NCBI RefSeq assembly: GCF_018255755.1
Contig: NZ_CP073766.1
Span: 6,508,501 to 6,572,500, forward strand
Length of the DNA stretch: 64,000 bases
Direction: 5' to 3'
Source: Chitinophaga sp. HK235
Lineage (GTDB): Bacteria > Bacteroidota > Bacteroidia > Chitinophagales > Chitinophagaceae
In this document: one piece after another, positions 35,179 through 44,819 of the stretch
How positions within the stretch are numbered: position 1 is the stretch's first letter
Layout of the letters: every line of letters begins with the position of its first letter
Made by a program: the position numbers and the translations under genes
Notes under the pieces: generated by a model
Told to the model about the DNA's origin: nothing
Databases searched by the model: none
The model's input: the letters and a program-made list of their open reading frames with translations, nothing else

Positions 35179-36110
35179 GATGGTTAACCGGTTGTATGTC
35201 CATCATCATACTATGCTATAGCTGGAACCTATCAGCGCAAACATTAACGGCTAATCCTGTGACGGTAAATTATACCACCTACAGTCAGCTCACCAGTACC
35301 CAGACAGCCACCAACCGGGCAGTTTTAACAGGAGGACTGGCGGTTACTGTAACCCTGTCTATAAAAGCCAGCGGCCCACTCACATCTACTACAGCTCCAA
35401 GCAATACGATCCCTCTTAGTGATGTTACCGCACAACTTACGGGGGTTAGTCCCGCCCTGGCAGGTATGACAGTACCCAGCAGCGTGCTAACCCTTACCAC
35501 CAGCAATCAGGCATTTGGTACCGGTCTTTTATCTTTAGCTCCTGTCACTTTCACAATGAGCTATAATATTGCGGGAGGCAGTAATCTGATGGTGCCACCA
35601 GGCACCTATGTAACCACACTTACATACACGGTAACAAATACACTTGGGCTTTTTCCTACGACTACGGGCACCGCGCTGCTATCACTTGTTATCAGTCCAA
35701 TAGCAGGCATTGCGCTGCAAAATGGAGGTAGTAGCGCTACTCTTGCATTCACAACATTTGCCAATTATACAAACGGTGTAACCATTAATCAAACCAACGC
35801 ACTGGCAGCATTCAGTAACGAACCCTACAGCATTACAGCAAACACTTCTTCTGCCAGCCTTGCGAATGGAAGCAATTTTATCAATGTTTCAAATATCAAC
35901 CTGTTACCATCGCCTGTAGTTACCAACGCCCTTATCACTACCAGGTCAATAGCATTGTCAACAAGCACTCAAAACATTGTCACCTCTACTGCCGCCCCGG
36001 GCGTTTACGATTTTAACCTGCAATACCAGACAACTGCCGGCAATACCGCGTTCCTGAAGCCAGCAGGCAGTTATAGTACTACGCTTACGTATACGATCAC
36101 AAATCCATAA
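35175..36110 (+). CDS. Two-domain secreted pilin/adhesin-like protein
   Basis: This 311-aa protein has a signal peptide (MSIIILCYSWNLSAQ) and two beta-rich domains. Domain 1 (about 22-165) ends in TYVTTLTYTVTNT. Domain 2 (about 175-311) ends in YSTTLTYTITNP and is alignable with the single-domain protein at 33761. The repeated TTxTYxxTN end may be a shared last strand. The two-domain form resembles the tip adhesins of fimbrial systems, where the first domain binds and the second links to the fibre. It is translationally coupled to the chaperone gene. No family name is recognised with confidence. Confidence 0.6.
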   Translation: MRWLTGCMSIIILCYSWNLSAQTLTANPVTVNYTTYSQLTSTQTATNRAVLTGGLAVTVTLSIKASGPLTSTTAPSNTIPLSDVTAQLTGVSPALAGMTVPSSVLTLTTSNQAFGTGLLSLAPVTFTMSYNIAGGSNLMVPPGTYVTTLTYTVTNTLGLFPTTTGTALLSLVISPIAGIALQNGGSSATLAFTTFANYTNGVTINQTNALAAFSNEPYSITANTSSASLANGSNFINVSNINLLPSPVVTNALITTRSIALSTSTQNIVTSTAAPGVYDFNLQYQTTAGNTAFLKPAGSYSTTLTYTITNP

Positions 36111-36391
36111 ACCGATGATCTTACTTTATTAGGGATAGTTTTTTAAGAATATGAGAACCAAACTGTTGCCAATTGTTCTGCATTGCTGAATGACTGCACT
36201 GCACAATAGCCGCTCTCCTGGCCTATAATAATTTACCGGAGAAGTTTAATTACATGGATTTTAGTTAGATTTATACCATTAACGATTGTTGACGCCTGGA
36301 TGATTAGCAGTTCTGATTATTTGTGATAACTCATTTCGTTTGTTTCCATTTTACAATCCTTTTCCCGGTTAGGAAATCCAAAATCCACTGT

Positions 36392-38233
36392 ATGTCCCAA
36401 CTTACTGATACCATCTTTAGTATAAATGGTAACCCCGTATCGCAGTTCTCTTCTTTTTCTCTGAAGCAGAGCATCGCTGATCACCATCAGTTTGAATTTA
36501 TCTGCCCTGCCGAAACGATTGATGGGATAACCGGCATTTTTACTTCTTCGCGGGAGATGATCGGTGCTACTTTCGGGGCGCACATATCCGGTGTAGGCCT
36601 TAAAGGAGATCTGTTGTTTAACGGCATTATCACCAGTGTGGAAACCGCCCGCGTGAATGGCGATTACGGAGAGGTGATTATTTCCGGGTTCAGTCCTACC
36701 ATTATGCTGGACAGCGGTCCGCACTGTAAAAGCTGGGAACAAAAAACGCTGAAGAATATAGCGCAGGAGGTGTTGAAGTTTTTCCCGCCTAACCTGCTGG
36801 AGCCTAAAGTGGATCCTCTGTATAAAGAACCCTTTGAATACATTGTACAATATAAAGAAACAGCCTGGGAGTTTTTAAAGCGGTTGACCGCTGAATGCGG
36901 GGAATGGCTGTTCTGGGACGGTCATCGTCTGATCATTGGCCCACCGGCCGGGGATGTAAAAAATGAGCTGGTATATGGCCGTACCCTGAGTGACTTCAGC
37001 ATTAGCCTGAATGCCAGACCTGCCCGGATGCAATATATGGGCTGGGATTATCAGAACAGTAAGTTATATAGCAGTCTGCCTGAAAATGAGCGTGTAGGCC
37101 AGAAGGCAGGGTTAAACGCCCTGGGTGAAAAGGTATATGAGAAGGCGCAGGTAGTATATGGAACGCAGCCTAAACAGTGGAACTTTCGCTATTCCAATAG
37201 TAAAAAACAACAGGACGACATGGCCACCTTGTATAGTGCCATGGAAAGCAGTAAGATGGTGCTTTTGACCGGTAAAAGCGGTCACCCTGGCGTAGCTCCG
37301 GGGACAAGGATTGAAATCTCCGGTAATAACGTATTCAATGGCAGCGATGAGGAATACGGAGAATATCTCATTACCGCCATCCATCATTATGTGGATACCA
37401 AAGGTGAATACAGGAATCAGTTTACAGCTATTCCCTCTTCGGTTAAACTGCCACCTGTTACGATACCGGATGCGCCGGTTTGCGAAACACAAAGTGCTAT
37501 GGTAACGGATAACCATGACCCACAGGGACTGGGAAGGATCCGTGTAAAATTCCACTGGATGAACGGTGATGAGAAAACGCCCTGGATACGCGTAACCACA
37601 CCCCATGCCGGTGGTGGCAAAGGGATGTTCTTTATCCCTGAAGCCGGCGAAGAAGTGATCGTTGGTTTTGAAGGCGATAGTGCTATCAGGCCCTATATTA
37701 TCGGCGCAGTATATCATGGCCAGGCCAATAACAGTTTTGGTAATGCAGCCAACGATGTAAAGGCGCTGCAAACCAGAAGCGGAAATAAAATTATTCTGAA
37801 CGATAAGGATGGAAGTGTATTCGTGGAGGATAAGAACGGTAATAATATGATGATGGACGGGGCAGGCAATATTACTGTAAGAAGTAAAGTGAGTATTGCC
37901 CTGGTATGTGGTGAAGGAGAAGCCGTTAAGAGTGCTATCACCCTGAATAAAGAGGGAGAAATTACGATTTCTGCCGAAAAAGATATTATGCTGAAAGCGA
38001 AAAAAGTTTCAGGAGTAGGTTCTGAATTAGTATCCATGGGATCAGGGACCGGAGAAGGGGATTCTTTCAGTGGTTCCGGATTTTCAATAGAGCCGGATAA
38101 GGTAAACATCGGCGCAAAACAAAAATGCAGTATCGCTGCCAAGGATGAAATGGAAGTGGCTACAGTCGGTAAACTAACCATGCAGGCTGGGGGTGAATCT
38201 TTTCTGGTTGGTTCAAAAGTGAATATCAACTAA
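36392..38233 (+). CDS. Type VI secretion VgrG spike protein
   Basis: This 613-aa VgrG of the Bacteroidota T6SS type has phage gp27-like barrels (about 1-350: DTIFSINGNPVSQFSSFSLK, YIVQYKETAWEFLKRLTAEC, GEWLFWDGHRLIIG), a gp5-like OB fold (VTDNHDPQGLGRIRVKFHWM, TPWIRVTTPHAGGGKGMFFI, PEAGEEVIVGFEGDSAIRPY) and a C-terminal needle of alternating beta repeats (about 460-613). It forms the puncturing tip that carries effectors. The frame is open from 36323, but ATG 36392 starts the conserved region. No other T6SS structural genes are in the window, so this is an orphan cargo island for a system encoded elsewhere. It is followed after two bases by the next gene. Confidence 0.9.
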   Translation: MSQLTDTIFSINGNPVSQFSSFSLKQSIADHHQFEFICPAETIDGITGIFTSSREMIGATFGAHISGVGLKGDLLFNGIITSVETARVNGDYGEVIISGFSPTIMLDSGPHCKSWEQKTLKNIAQEVLKFFPPNLLEPKVDPLYKEPFEYIVQYKETAWEFLKRLTAECGEWLFWDGHRLIIGPPAGDVKNELVYGRTLSDFSISLNARPARMQYMGWDYQNSKLYSSLPENERVGQKAGLNALGEKVYEKAQVVYGTQPKQWNFRYSNSKKQQDDMATLYSAMESSKMVLLTGKSGHPGVAPGTRIEISGNNVFNGSDEEYGEYLITAIHHYVDTKGEYRNQFTAIPSSVKLPPVTIPDAPVCETQSAMVTDNHDPQGLGRIRVKFHWMNGDEKTPWIRVTTPHAGGGKGMFFIPEAGEEVIVGFEGDSAIRPYIIGAVYHGQANNSFGNAANDVKALQTRSGNKIILNDKDGSVFVEDKNGNNMMMDGAGNITVRSKVSIALVCGEGEAVKSAITLNKEGEITISAEKDIMLKAKKVSGVGSELVSMGSGTGEGDSFSGSGFSIEPDKVNIGAKQKCSIAAKDEMEVATVGKLTMQAGGESFLVGSKVNIN

Positions 38234-38235
38234 GC

Positions 38236-39582
38236 ATGCAGAATAATGCGATTATGCAGCGGGTGCTGCAACTGAGTGATCTGTGGAGCCAGGAAGTAAA
38301 AGCCCATCCGGACGTAAGGACATTTGCCATCATGGGAGCCAACCTGGTGGAGTATAAAACCATAAAGGGTTTTGTCATGTTTCAAACTTCGGCGGAAAAA
38401 AGCCTGCCGGATACTTTTCTGTTATATCCCCAGCCTTTTGAAGACGAGGGAGGAATTTATGCCTGTAGGTTATTACAATACCTGCATCAGTATTTTCAGC
38501 AGTTTAATCAGGATAGTCATTTAGTGGAAGAATATGGCAGCAAGGTTTTGTGGGAGCATCCTTATCCGGAGAAGTCTGCCATCACCCCCAAAGAGCTGGT
38601 GCTGGCCTTATCAGAGCTGGCAACGGTATTACATATCAATGGGGATAACGGTGTGTTTGCCATTGCGCTGTTCCCGGAGCAGGTAAACGATTTTAATAAA
38701 CTGGCTGCATGGATGGAACAACTGGCGGCTACTCAGATCCCGCGTTCCCTGCGGTTTATATTGTATGATAATACAGAAGCCGGATTGTATAAAAAACTTA
38801 TTAAAAACAACCCGGCTGCAAAGTATATCAAGCCCGACCTGGACATACCCGGCGCCATGAACCAGATCTTAGAGGAGGCAAAGGCGCAGAAAACCTCGCA
38901 GCTGGAAATAGATATGATTCACTTTCAGCAAAATCTCATCAAGCTGAATGAAGCTTCTACCTACGCCAGTGAAAAGGATATATTGTTTTATAAAAAGGAA
39001 TGCTGTACCATCACCCAGCGACACCGCTGGCTGCAGCAGGAGGCGATCGTTTATTTTTTCCTGCATAATTTCTATTCGGGCATCGACAAAAAAAAGGCCC
39101 ATGAAAGTATAGACATGGCCATTCACTTAAGTGATGAAGCAGTGCTGAAGGGATTGGCAACCAACAGTCAGGAACAGTTTCAATACCGGATCGCCAAAGG
39201 GAACCTCTACTATTTTGATAAAAAGCTCGCAGAGGCAGCTACTGTTTATAAAGCTGCTTTGGCGCTGGACCAGAAAGACAGCAATCCTATGATGCTGGCC
39301 GGACTTTATCAGATGCTGGCTTCCTGCCAGCGTCGTACAGAGGGAAACAAAGCCGCTGCAGATACCTTGCAGACTGGCTGGCAGTTGCTGATACAAATGC
39401 CGGAAGAAGAATTAAAAGAAAATCCCATGCCCCTGTTTTATGCAAAAGATATGCTGGAGCTAAACGATCCTGCACTAAACAAACACCAGCCCTTCATGGA
39501 TCAACTCTGGGGAGAAGGCTGGTTACGCAGGATCAGGAGTAATAAGGCATATCAGGAGTTTGCAGGTGCCAGGGAAGATTAA
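38236..39582 (+). CDS. Unknown protein linked to VgrG, TPR-like C-terminus
   Basis: I do not recognise this 448-aa family by name. The protein is soluble with no signal. The N-terminal half is alpha/beta. The C-terminal half, from about residue 285, consists of helix pairs with TPR-like periodicity (KLAEAATVYKAALALDQKDS). It begins two bases after the VgrG stop, so it is very probably translated with it. Genes in this position between vgrG and the effector often encode adaptors or chaperones that load the RHS effector. That role is inference from position. Confidence 0.65.
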   Translation: MQNNAIMQRVLQLSDLWSQEVKAHPDVRTFAIMGANLVEYKTIKGFVMFQTSAEKSLPDTFLLYPQPFEDEGGIYACRLLQYLHQYFQQFNQDSHLVEEYGSKVLWEHPYPEKSAITPKELVLALSELATVLHINGDNGVFAIALFPEQVNDFNKLAAWMEQLAATQIPRSLRFILYDNTEAGLYKKLIKNNPAAKYIKPDLDIPGAMNQILEEAKAQKTSQLEIDMIHFQQNLIKLNEASTYASEKDILFYKKECCTITQRHRWLQQEAIVYFFLHNFYSGIDKKKAHESIDMAIHLSDEAVLKGLATNSQEQFQYRIAKGNLYYFDKKLAEAATVYKAALALDQKDSNPMMLAGLYQMLASCQRRTEGNKAAADTLQTGWQLLIQMPEEELKENPMPLFYAKDMLELNDPALNKHQPFMDQLWGEGWLRRIRSNKAYQEFAGARED

Positions 39583-39610
39583 CCATATTGATTAAAAAGA
39601 ATGTTGAAAA

Positions 39611-39946
39611 ATGGAGAAATCAAAAACGATTATGTACGTCATTGTAGTGGTGGTATTAATTTCCGTGGCATACACCGCCTGGAGTTTTATACAACAGCAG
39701 CCAGACAAAAAGAAGTATAGGAACTACCAGCCGGTAACCGCTGCCATTACAGACAAGCTGGCCGGCAGGGTAAGCCGCTATGGTGCCAAACCTACCCGTT
39801 ACCATATTGTTTTTACCACAAAGGATGGGAAAAAATACACCGCTTCCAACGTTACATTAGGAGAAGATCTGAAACCAGGTGATACCATAACTGTTTATTA
39901 TAACCCTGATAACCCCGGTGATGACGTTGTGCGATCATTGCCCTAA
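39611..39946 (+). CDS. DUF3592-type small membrane protein
   Basis: This 111-aa protein has one N-terminal membrane helix (IMYVIVVVVLISVAYTAWSF) and a small beta-rich domain. The pattern AAITDKLAGRVSR, YHIVFTTKDGKKYTA and KPGDTITVYYNPDNPGDDVV matches DUF3592. In T6SS and RHS loci such proteins are sometimes present next to effectors. Whether it has a role in effector loading, immunity or neither is not known. It lies 12 bases before the RHS start. Confidence 0.75.
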   Translation: MEKSKTIMYVIVVVVLISVAYTAWSFIQQQPDKKKYRNYQPVTAAITDKLAGRVSRYGAKPTRYHIVFTTKDGKKYTASNVTLGEDLKPGDTITVYYNPDNPGDDVVRSLP

Positions 39947-39958
39947 AGCCCTTTAGTG

Positions 39959-42900
39959 ATGGCATATATAAGAATAAAGAACGATCCCTTATCCCCCAAA
40001 GCGCCCATTGATCCCAAGCCTGTCGCCAAACATTTTGATATTGTTCTGGGACTGGACTTTCACATGTTGAAAGTTCCCTGGCCTTTTACCCCTTGCCCGA
40101 TAACACCTTTTGCCGCTTTGATTTTTGATCCGATGGATTACATTCATATCACTATACCGGCTATACCGGTGTATAGTGAAGGTGGTGGCTTTAGTTTGGC
40201 CCGCAATGTGCCCACCGGTGGAACCGTTTATTTTAACGGCATGCACAAGGGAGTGGCGCAGGGAGCCTTGTGGGGATTGCCTTCTGTACCACCCTTCCTG
40301 GGAAAACTGAAGGGCCTGGGAAAAGTTGTCAACAAAATCAACCTGCTACATTCCGTTTTACCACATCCGTTGTTTCTGTTACCAAAGTTTTTTCATCCAC
40401 ATGAAGGGCAGCTTTCGCATGGTAGTAAAACCGTTATCAGCCAAGGTATGTATCAAAGTACCTGGCTGTGCAGGGCTTACTCCTGTCAGGATGTAGGGAA
40501 AATATTAATGAATAACCCTACTGGTGGTTTCTATCTTAATTTTCTTACGGCAGTCATGGTGGTATTGCCCATCGGTAAGCCGGTTATGATCGGAGGCATG
40601 AAAGAGGAGCAGCAGTTAAAGCTCTCCGATTTGATGAATGCCCTGTTCTTAATGGGACTGATGCATGGGTTGAAGTTTTCATTAAAGATGTTGGGTAAAT
40701 TGCTGACCCGCATACTGGGAAAACTGGAGGCCCGTTTTCCCCGATTCGCTAAATTCAGAGCTGCGGTTCAGCCCTTTATTTGTAAATACCTGGGAGAGCC
40801 GGTAGATGCTGCCAGTGGCCATATGGCCAGTTATCTGGAGGGTTTCAGCCTGCCAGGCCCGATTCCTTTTACCTGGGATGCCAATTATTACAGTGATAGC
40901 AAATATGATGGTCCGCTGGGAAAAAATATCTATCACAGTTATGATATCACCTTATTGGTCAGTGAAGAAGATGAAGCGGTGGTGATGAACGATACTGCAG
41001 GCAGACCTGTCGTATTTCCAATACTGAAGCCTGGTACCAGTTTTTACAATCCTAAAGAGAAATATGAGCTCCACTGCACAACAGCAGGGGAGTATTATGT
41101 AAGCAGCAAAAACGGCCTGCAATACCATTTTTACCGTGTAGGCTACAGAGACAATGGACATGCCAGATTGCGCAGTATCACGGACCGGAACGGGTTTTCC
41201 ATCCGGTTTTATTATAATCAGGAAGGGCAGCTGGAAAAGATGACTGACAGTGCTCATCGGGATATTTTTGTGAAGTATAATGATCAGAACCTTATCGCAT
41301 CCATACAGGCCCCTCACCCCGAACTGGGCGACAGGGGCATATTGGTGGAGATGATGCGTTATACCTATGATGATAAAGGAAATCTGAAGGAGATGTATAA
41401 TGCGGAAGGGTATTATAATACCTTCAGCTGGGAGGGCCGGCACATCATTGCCCGCCGCTTTAATAACGACACCACCTTTACCTTTAGTTATGACCGTCAT
41501 GGCCGGTGTACGGCTGCACTGGGGCCAGCCGGCTTGTTCAGTTACACCTTTGAATATTTTGAAGATTATACCGTAGCCACTAACAGCCTGGGATACAAAA
41601 AGACCTATTATCATGCAGGTGGTATTGTAAACAGCATCACCAACAGCGATGGGGGAGCGAGACTATTCGTATATGATGCTGCAGACAACCTGGTATCCGA
41701 AACCAATGAGCTGGGCATTGCCACTACCTATGACTATGATGATAAAAGTAATCTGACTGGCCTGCATCTGCCTGGCCGGGGAACTTTGGCCATCACCTAT
41801 AATCACTTACAGCAACCCCTTACCATTACACAACCTAACGGTGGGGTTTGGGAGTATGCCTATGATGCAGCGGGTAATCTGTTGCAGCGCATCAACCCTC
41901 TGGGGGCGGTTACTCAGTTTGAATACCAGCAAGGTCAGGTGGACAGGATCATCAATCCATTAGGGGCCGTTACCCGCCTGCAATACAATACACAGAACCT
42001 GCTCAGCAACATACTGTTGCCTGCTGGAGCAGCGGTGAGATATACCTATGATCAGCTGGGGCGTGTAACGGATATTACAGATAGCGACGGAGCTGCTTTG
42101 CAGCGGGAATATAATTTGTTGGGCAACCCGGTGCTGGTGAAGGGCAGTTCCGGTAATACCATTAAGCTGCAATATGACAGCATGGGGAATGCCATCGTAG
42201 TAAGTGACAAACATCAGGAGGTAAACCTCCGGTATAATTTTTTCGGAGACATCATCCAGCGCGAACAGGGCGGTGCGGTCATACAAATGACCTATGATAC
42301 AGAAGGACAACTACGGCGTATCATAAACGAACACCGGGAAGCCTATAGTTTTGAGCTGGACGGAGAAGGAAATGTACTTACAGAAACGGGCTTCGACGGA
42401 CTGACCCGCCGTTACCTGCGCAACGCCGCAGGACAGGCGGTGCGTATTACCTTGCCCGATGGCAGCGAACAGGCTTGTGAGTATACTCCTGCCGGATGTG
42501 TTGCCACTGTATATTACGAAAAGGATGGTAGTGCTGAAACCTTTGGGTATAATGTCATGGCTCAGCTCATCAGTGCGCAGAACGATCACGCTACCGTACA
42601 GTTGAAACGTAACCTGTTGGGATGGATAGAGCAGGAGCAATGCAACGGGCATACCCTGAACAGCCAGTATAACCAGCTGGGTCAGCGTACTGCCCTGCAA
42701 AGCAGTCTGGGTGCGCAACTAAATCTGCATTATGACCCTGTGATGAGCTGGTTGGAGAAAATGGAAGCCAACGGATGGAGTACACAGTTTAAATATAATA
42801 GCCGTGGCCAGATCTCCGAAAGAACCATGACCGGACAGGTGGTGCAACAAAACCAGTACGACCTCATAGGCCGGCTTACAGAACAGATAACAGGAAAGGG

Positions 42901-44182
42901 CAACAAACGGTTACAACGCCATTACTCCTGGGATGGTGACCGGCTGACCGGCATACAGGACAGCACCACCGGTACCCGGCAGTTTAAACACGACGTATAT
43001 GGCAACCTGTCCGAAGTGATTTATGGTGATGGCAGCGTAGAGTATCGTATGCCCGACGCCGTGGGTAACTTATTTGAAACCCCGCAACAAACCGACCGAC
43101 GCTATGATAAAGGCGGAAGACTCTTAAAAAGTAAAAACGCTACCTATCAGTATGATCAGCTGGGCAACCTCATACGCAAGGAAGAACGCAATGGACGGGT
43201 ATGGAAATATCAATGGAATCCCGCCGGCATGCTGGAAAGCGTGCTGCGGCCGGATGGGGAAACCGTCGGCTTTAAATACGATGCCCTCGGCAGGAGGATT
43301 GAAAAAAGATATAAACATACCATCACTAAATGGGTGTGGGATGGGAATAAACCACTGCACGAATGGAAAGAGTTTGATGCGAAAGATAGCTCAGCGGATG
43401 ATTTAATCACCTGGGTGTTTGATCGTTATAATTTTGCACCCGCCGCCAAAATAAAAGGTACCAGAAAATACAGTATTGTTACAGACCACTTAGGCACCCC
43501 AATACAGGGTTATGATGAAACAGGCAGTCTGATATGGCAACGGGAAATAGATAGTTACGGGAATACCCGGATGCTTCATGGTGAAGCCGGTTTTTGTAAT
43601 TATCTTTATCAGGGACAAACATCTGATCCTGAAACAGGATTGGCGTATAACCGGTTCAGGTATTACAATCCGGAAGATGGCCTGTATATCAGTCAGGATC
43701 CGATACAATTACTGGGAGGGCTTTCTTTTTATGCGTATGTATTTGATCCAAATAGCTGGATTGATCCTCTGGGTTTGGCACGAAGAGGTAATTGTGCCAC
43801 ACAAAAGCATATGGATGATGTACGGGATCAGTTTATGAACGATAATCCTAATGCAACACATGTAGCAGGAGGTAGAGATAAATTGAACAACAATGTGGAT
43901 TTACCGGAAACCTATCTGCCCCCCAATACCCAACTGGCAAGCAGCAGAGCCGGCAGTTCGTTTACAGACATGACGTTTGACGTCAATGGCCAAACGGTGT
44001 ATGTACAAACTGTGGATAAAGGAAGTGTACACGGAATGTCTCAGCGGGAATGGGATAATGCAAACAGAATAACCAGACAGAATCCTGATGCGGTAGTGGT
44101 GACCGTTGTAAAAGGTAACCCGCTTAATCCCGGAGATCTGGATGTCAGCAACATGAACCCTGGAAGCATTTATAGATTTTAA
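39959..44182 (+). CDS. RHS-repeat T6SS effector with C-terminal toxin domain
   Basis: This RHS polymorphic toxin is about 1407 aa. The N-terminal part (about 1-260) looks PAAR-like, with Gly/Pro-rich loops and HGSKTVISQGM. The RHS shell starts at EPVDAASGHMASYLEGFSLP and shows many YD repeats (YDAAGNLLQRINPLGA and similar). The shell ends with the conserved YQGQTSDPETGLAYNRFRYY, then YNPEDGLYISQDPI and DPNSWIDPLGLA near residue 1275, where self-cleavage normally frees the toxin. The last 130 residues are variable and lie beside an immunity gene. This tail has FTDMTFDVNG, YVQTVDKGS and MSQREWDNANRI, a pattern like PD-(D/E)xK-related nuclease toxins, but the class is uncertain. A GTG at 39956 precedes the ATG start. 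Confidence 0.9.
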   Translation: MAYIRIKNDPLSPKAPIDPKPVAKHFDIVLGLDFHMLKVPWPFTPCPITPFAALIFDPMDYIHITIPAIPVYSEGGGFSLARNVPTGGTVYFNGMHKGVAQGALWGLPSVPPFLGKLKGLGKVVNKINLLHSVLPHPLFLLPKFFHPHEGQLSHGSKTVISQGMYQSTWLCRAYSCQDVGKILMNNPTGGFYLNFLTAVMVVLPIGKPVMIGGMKEEQQLKLSDLMNALFLMGLMHGLKFSLKMLGKLLTRILGKLEARFPRFAKFRAAVQPFICKYLGEPVDAASGHMASYLEGFSLPGPIPFTWDANYYSDSKYDGPLGKNIYHSYDITLLVSEEDEAVVMNDTAGRPVVFPILKPGTSFYNPKEKYELHCTTAGEYYVSSKNGLQYHFYRVGYRDNGHARLRSITDRNGFSIRFYYNQEGQLEKMTDSAHRDIFVKYNDQNLIASIQAPHPELGDRGILVEMMRYTYDDKGNLKEMYNAEGYYNTFSWEGRHIIARRFNNDTTFTFSYDRHGRCTAALGPAGLFSYTFEYFEDYTVATNSLGYKKTYYHAGGIVNSITNSDGGARLFVYDAADNLVSETNELGIATTYDYDDKSNLTGLHLPGRGTLAITYNHLQQPLTITQPNGGVWEYAYDAAGNLLQRINPLGAVTQFEYQQGQVDRIINPLGAVTRLQYNTQNLLSNILLPAGAAVRYTYDQLGRVTDITDSDGAALQREYNLLGNPVLVKGSSGNTIKLQYDSMGNAIVVSDKHQEVNLRYNFFGDIIQREQGGAVIQMTYDTEGQLRRIINEHREAYSFELDGEGNVLTETGFDGLTRRYLRNAAGQAVRITLPDGSEQACEYTPAGCVATVYYEKDGSAETFGYNVMAQLISAQNDHATVQLKRNLLGWIEQEQCNGHTLNSQYNQLGQRTALQSSLGAQLNLHYDPVMSWLEKMEANGWSTQFKYNSRGQISERTMTGQVVQQNQYDLIGRLTEQITGKGNKRLQRHYSWDGDRLTGIQDSTTGTRQFKHDVYGNLSEVIYGDGSVEYRMPDAVGNLFETPQQTDRRYDKGGRLLKSKNATYQYDQLGNLIRKEERNGRVWKYQWNPAGMLESVLRPDGETVGFKYDALGRRIEKRYKHTITKWVWDGNKPLHEWKEFDAKDSSADDLITWVFDRYNFAPAAKIKGTRKYSIVTDHLGTPIQGYDETGSLIWQREIDSYGNTRMLHGEAGFCNYLYQGQTSDPETGLAYNRFRYYNPEDGLYISQDPIQLLGGLSFYAYVFDPNSWIDPLGLARRGNCATQKHMDDVRDQFMNDNPNATHVAGGRDKLNNNVDLPETYLPPNTQLASSRAGSSFTDMTFDVNGQTVYVQTVDKGSVHGMSQREWDNANRITRQNPDAVVVTVVKGNPLNPGDLDVSNMNPGSIYRF

Positions 44183-44184
44183 AT

Positions 44185-44760
44185 ATGAAAAAAGGAAACA
44201 ATATTATTAAGCAGTTGGGCTTGTTTATGACAGCTGTTGATCAGAATGAGTTGTCAAAATTACTGTCAGATTCTTTTGAAAACATCCATTTTATTGATAC
44301 TGCAAGGAGCAATGACAAAAGTATAAAAGAACTGACTACGCTTGCTGAGACAACTGTTGCCGCAACCATTCTGAATGCAGCTGTTTTCTCAATAGAGGAA
44401 TACAGGCAGCTGGTAGACACGCAGGATACACCACCTTATAGTTTTCCAATGGTTGGAAAAGGAATGATACAATACATACCCCCCACCGTGGCCAAATATG
44501 ATGATAAATGCCTGAAAGATGGCTATCTGGGCGTGTCATATAATGTTAATGATAGTGAGACGGAAGCCTTTGTGAAGAAGGTCTTCAAAATGGTTGGTGA
44601 GAAAGGTAAAAAAGTTTTTTTAACTGCCAGGAATAAAGACCTTGTTGCAGATACGGCTGAAAAGAACATTGTGGCATGGCCAGATGCAGTGAATGAATAT
44701 AGTGGAGTAAATGGAAAATACTTAACCCAGACAAAAGAAAGGTATCTGATTGCTAAATAA
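44185..44760 (+). CDS. Cognate immunity protein for the RHS toxin (probable)
   Basis: This 191-aa soluble protein starts two bases after the RHS stop, the standard place for the cognate immunity protein. I recognise no domain name. Visible parts are a helical N-terminus (NNIIKQLGLFMTAVDQNELS), an Ala/Thr-rich helix (LTTLAETTVAATILNAAVFS) and a C-terminal beta/helix region. A second copy at 47480-48056 is almost identical at the DNA level but has a one-base insertion. The role follows from position and duplication, not from the sequence family. Confidence 0.75.
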   Translation: MKKGNNIIKQLGLFMTAVDQNELSKLLSDSFENIHFIDTARSNDKSIKELTTLAETTVAATILNAAVFSIEEYRQLVDTQDTPPYSFPMVGKGMIQYIPPTVAKYDDKCLKDGYLGVSYNVNDSETEAFVKKVFKMVGEKGKKVFLTARNKDLVADTAEKNIVAWPDAVNEYSGVNGKYLTQTKERYLIAK

Positions 44761-44819
44761 GAACCAACGACTCGGAAAGTCGCCTGATTAAAGGGGTAAT
44801 GGTGGTTGAAGATTGTAAA

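Noticed and set aside
36392..44182. Complete type VI secretion system
   Set aside because: Only VgrG, an unknown gene, DUF3592 and the RHS effector are present. No sheath, Hcp, baseplate, membrane complex or ClpV gene is visible.
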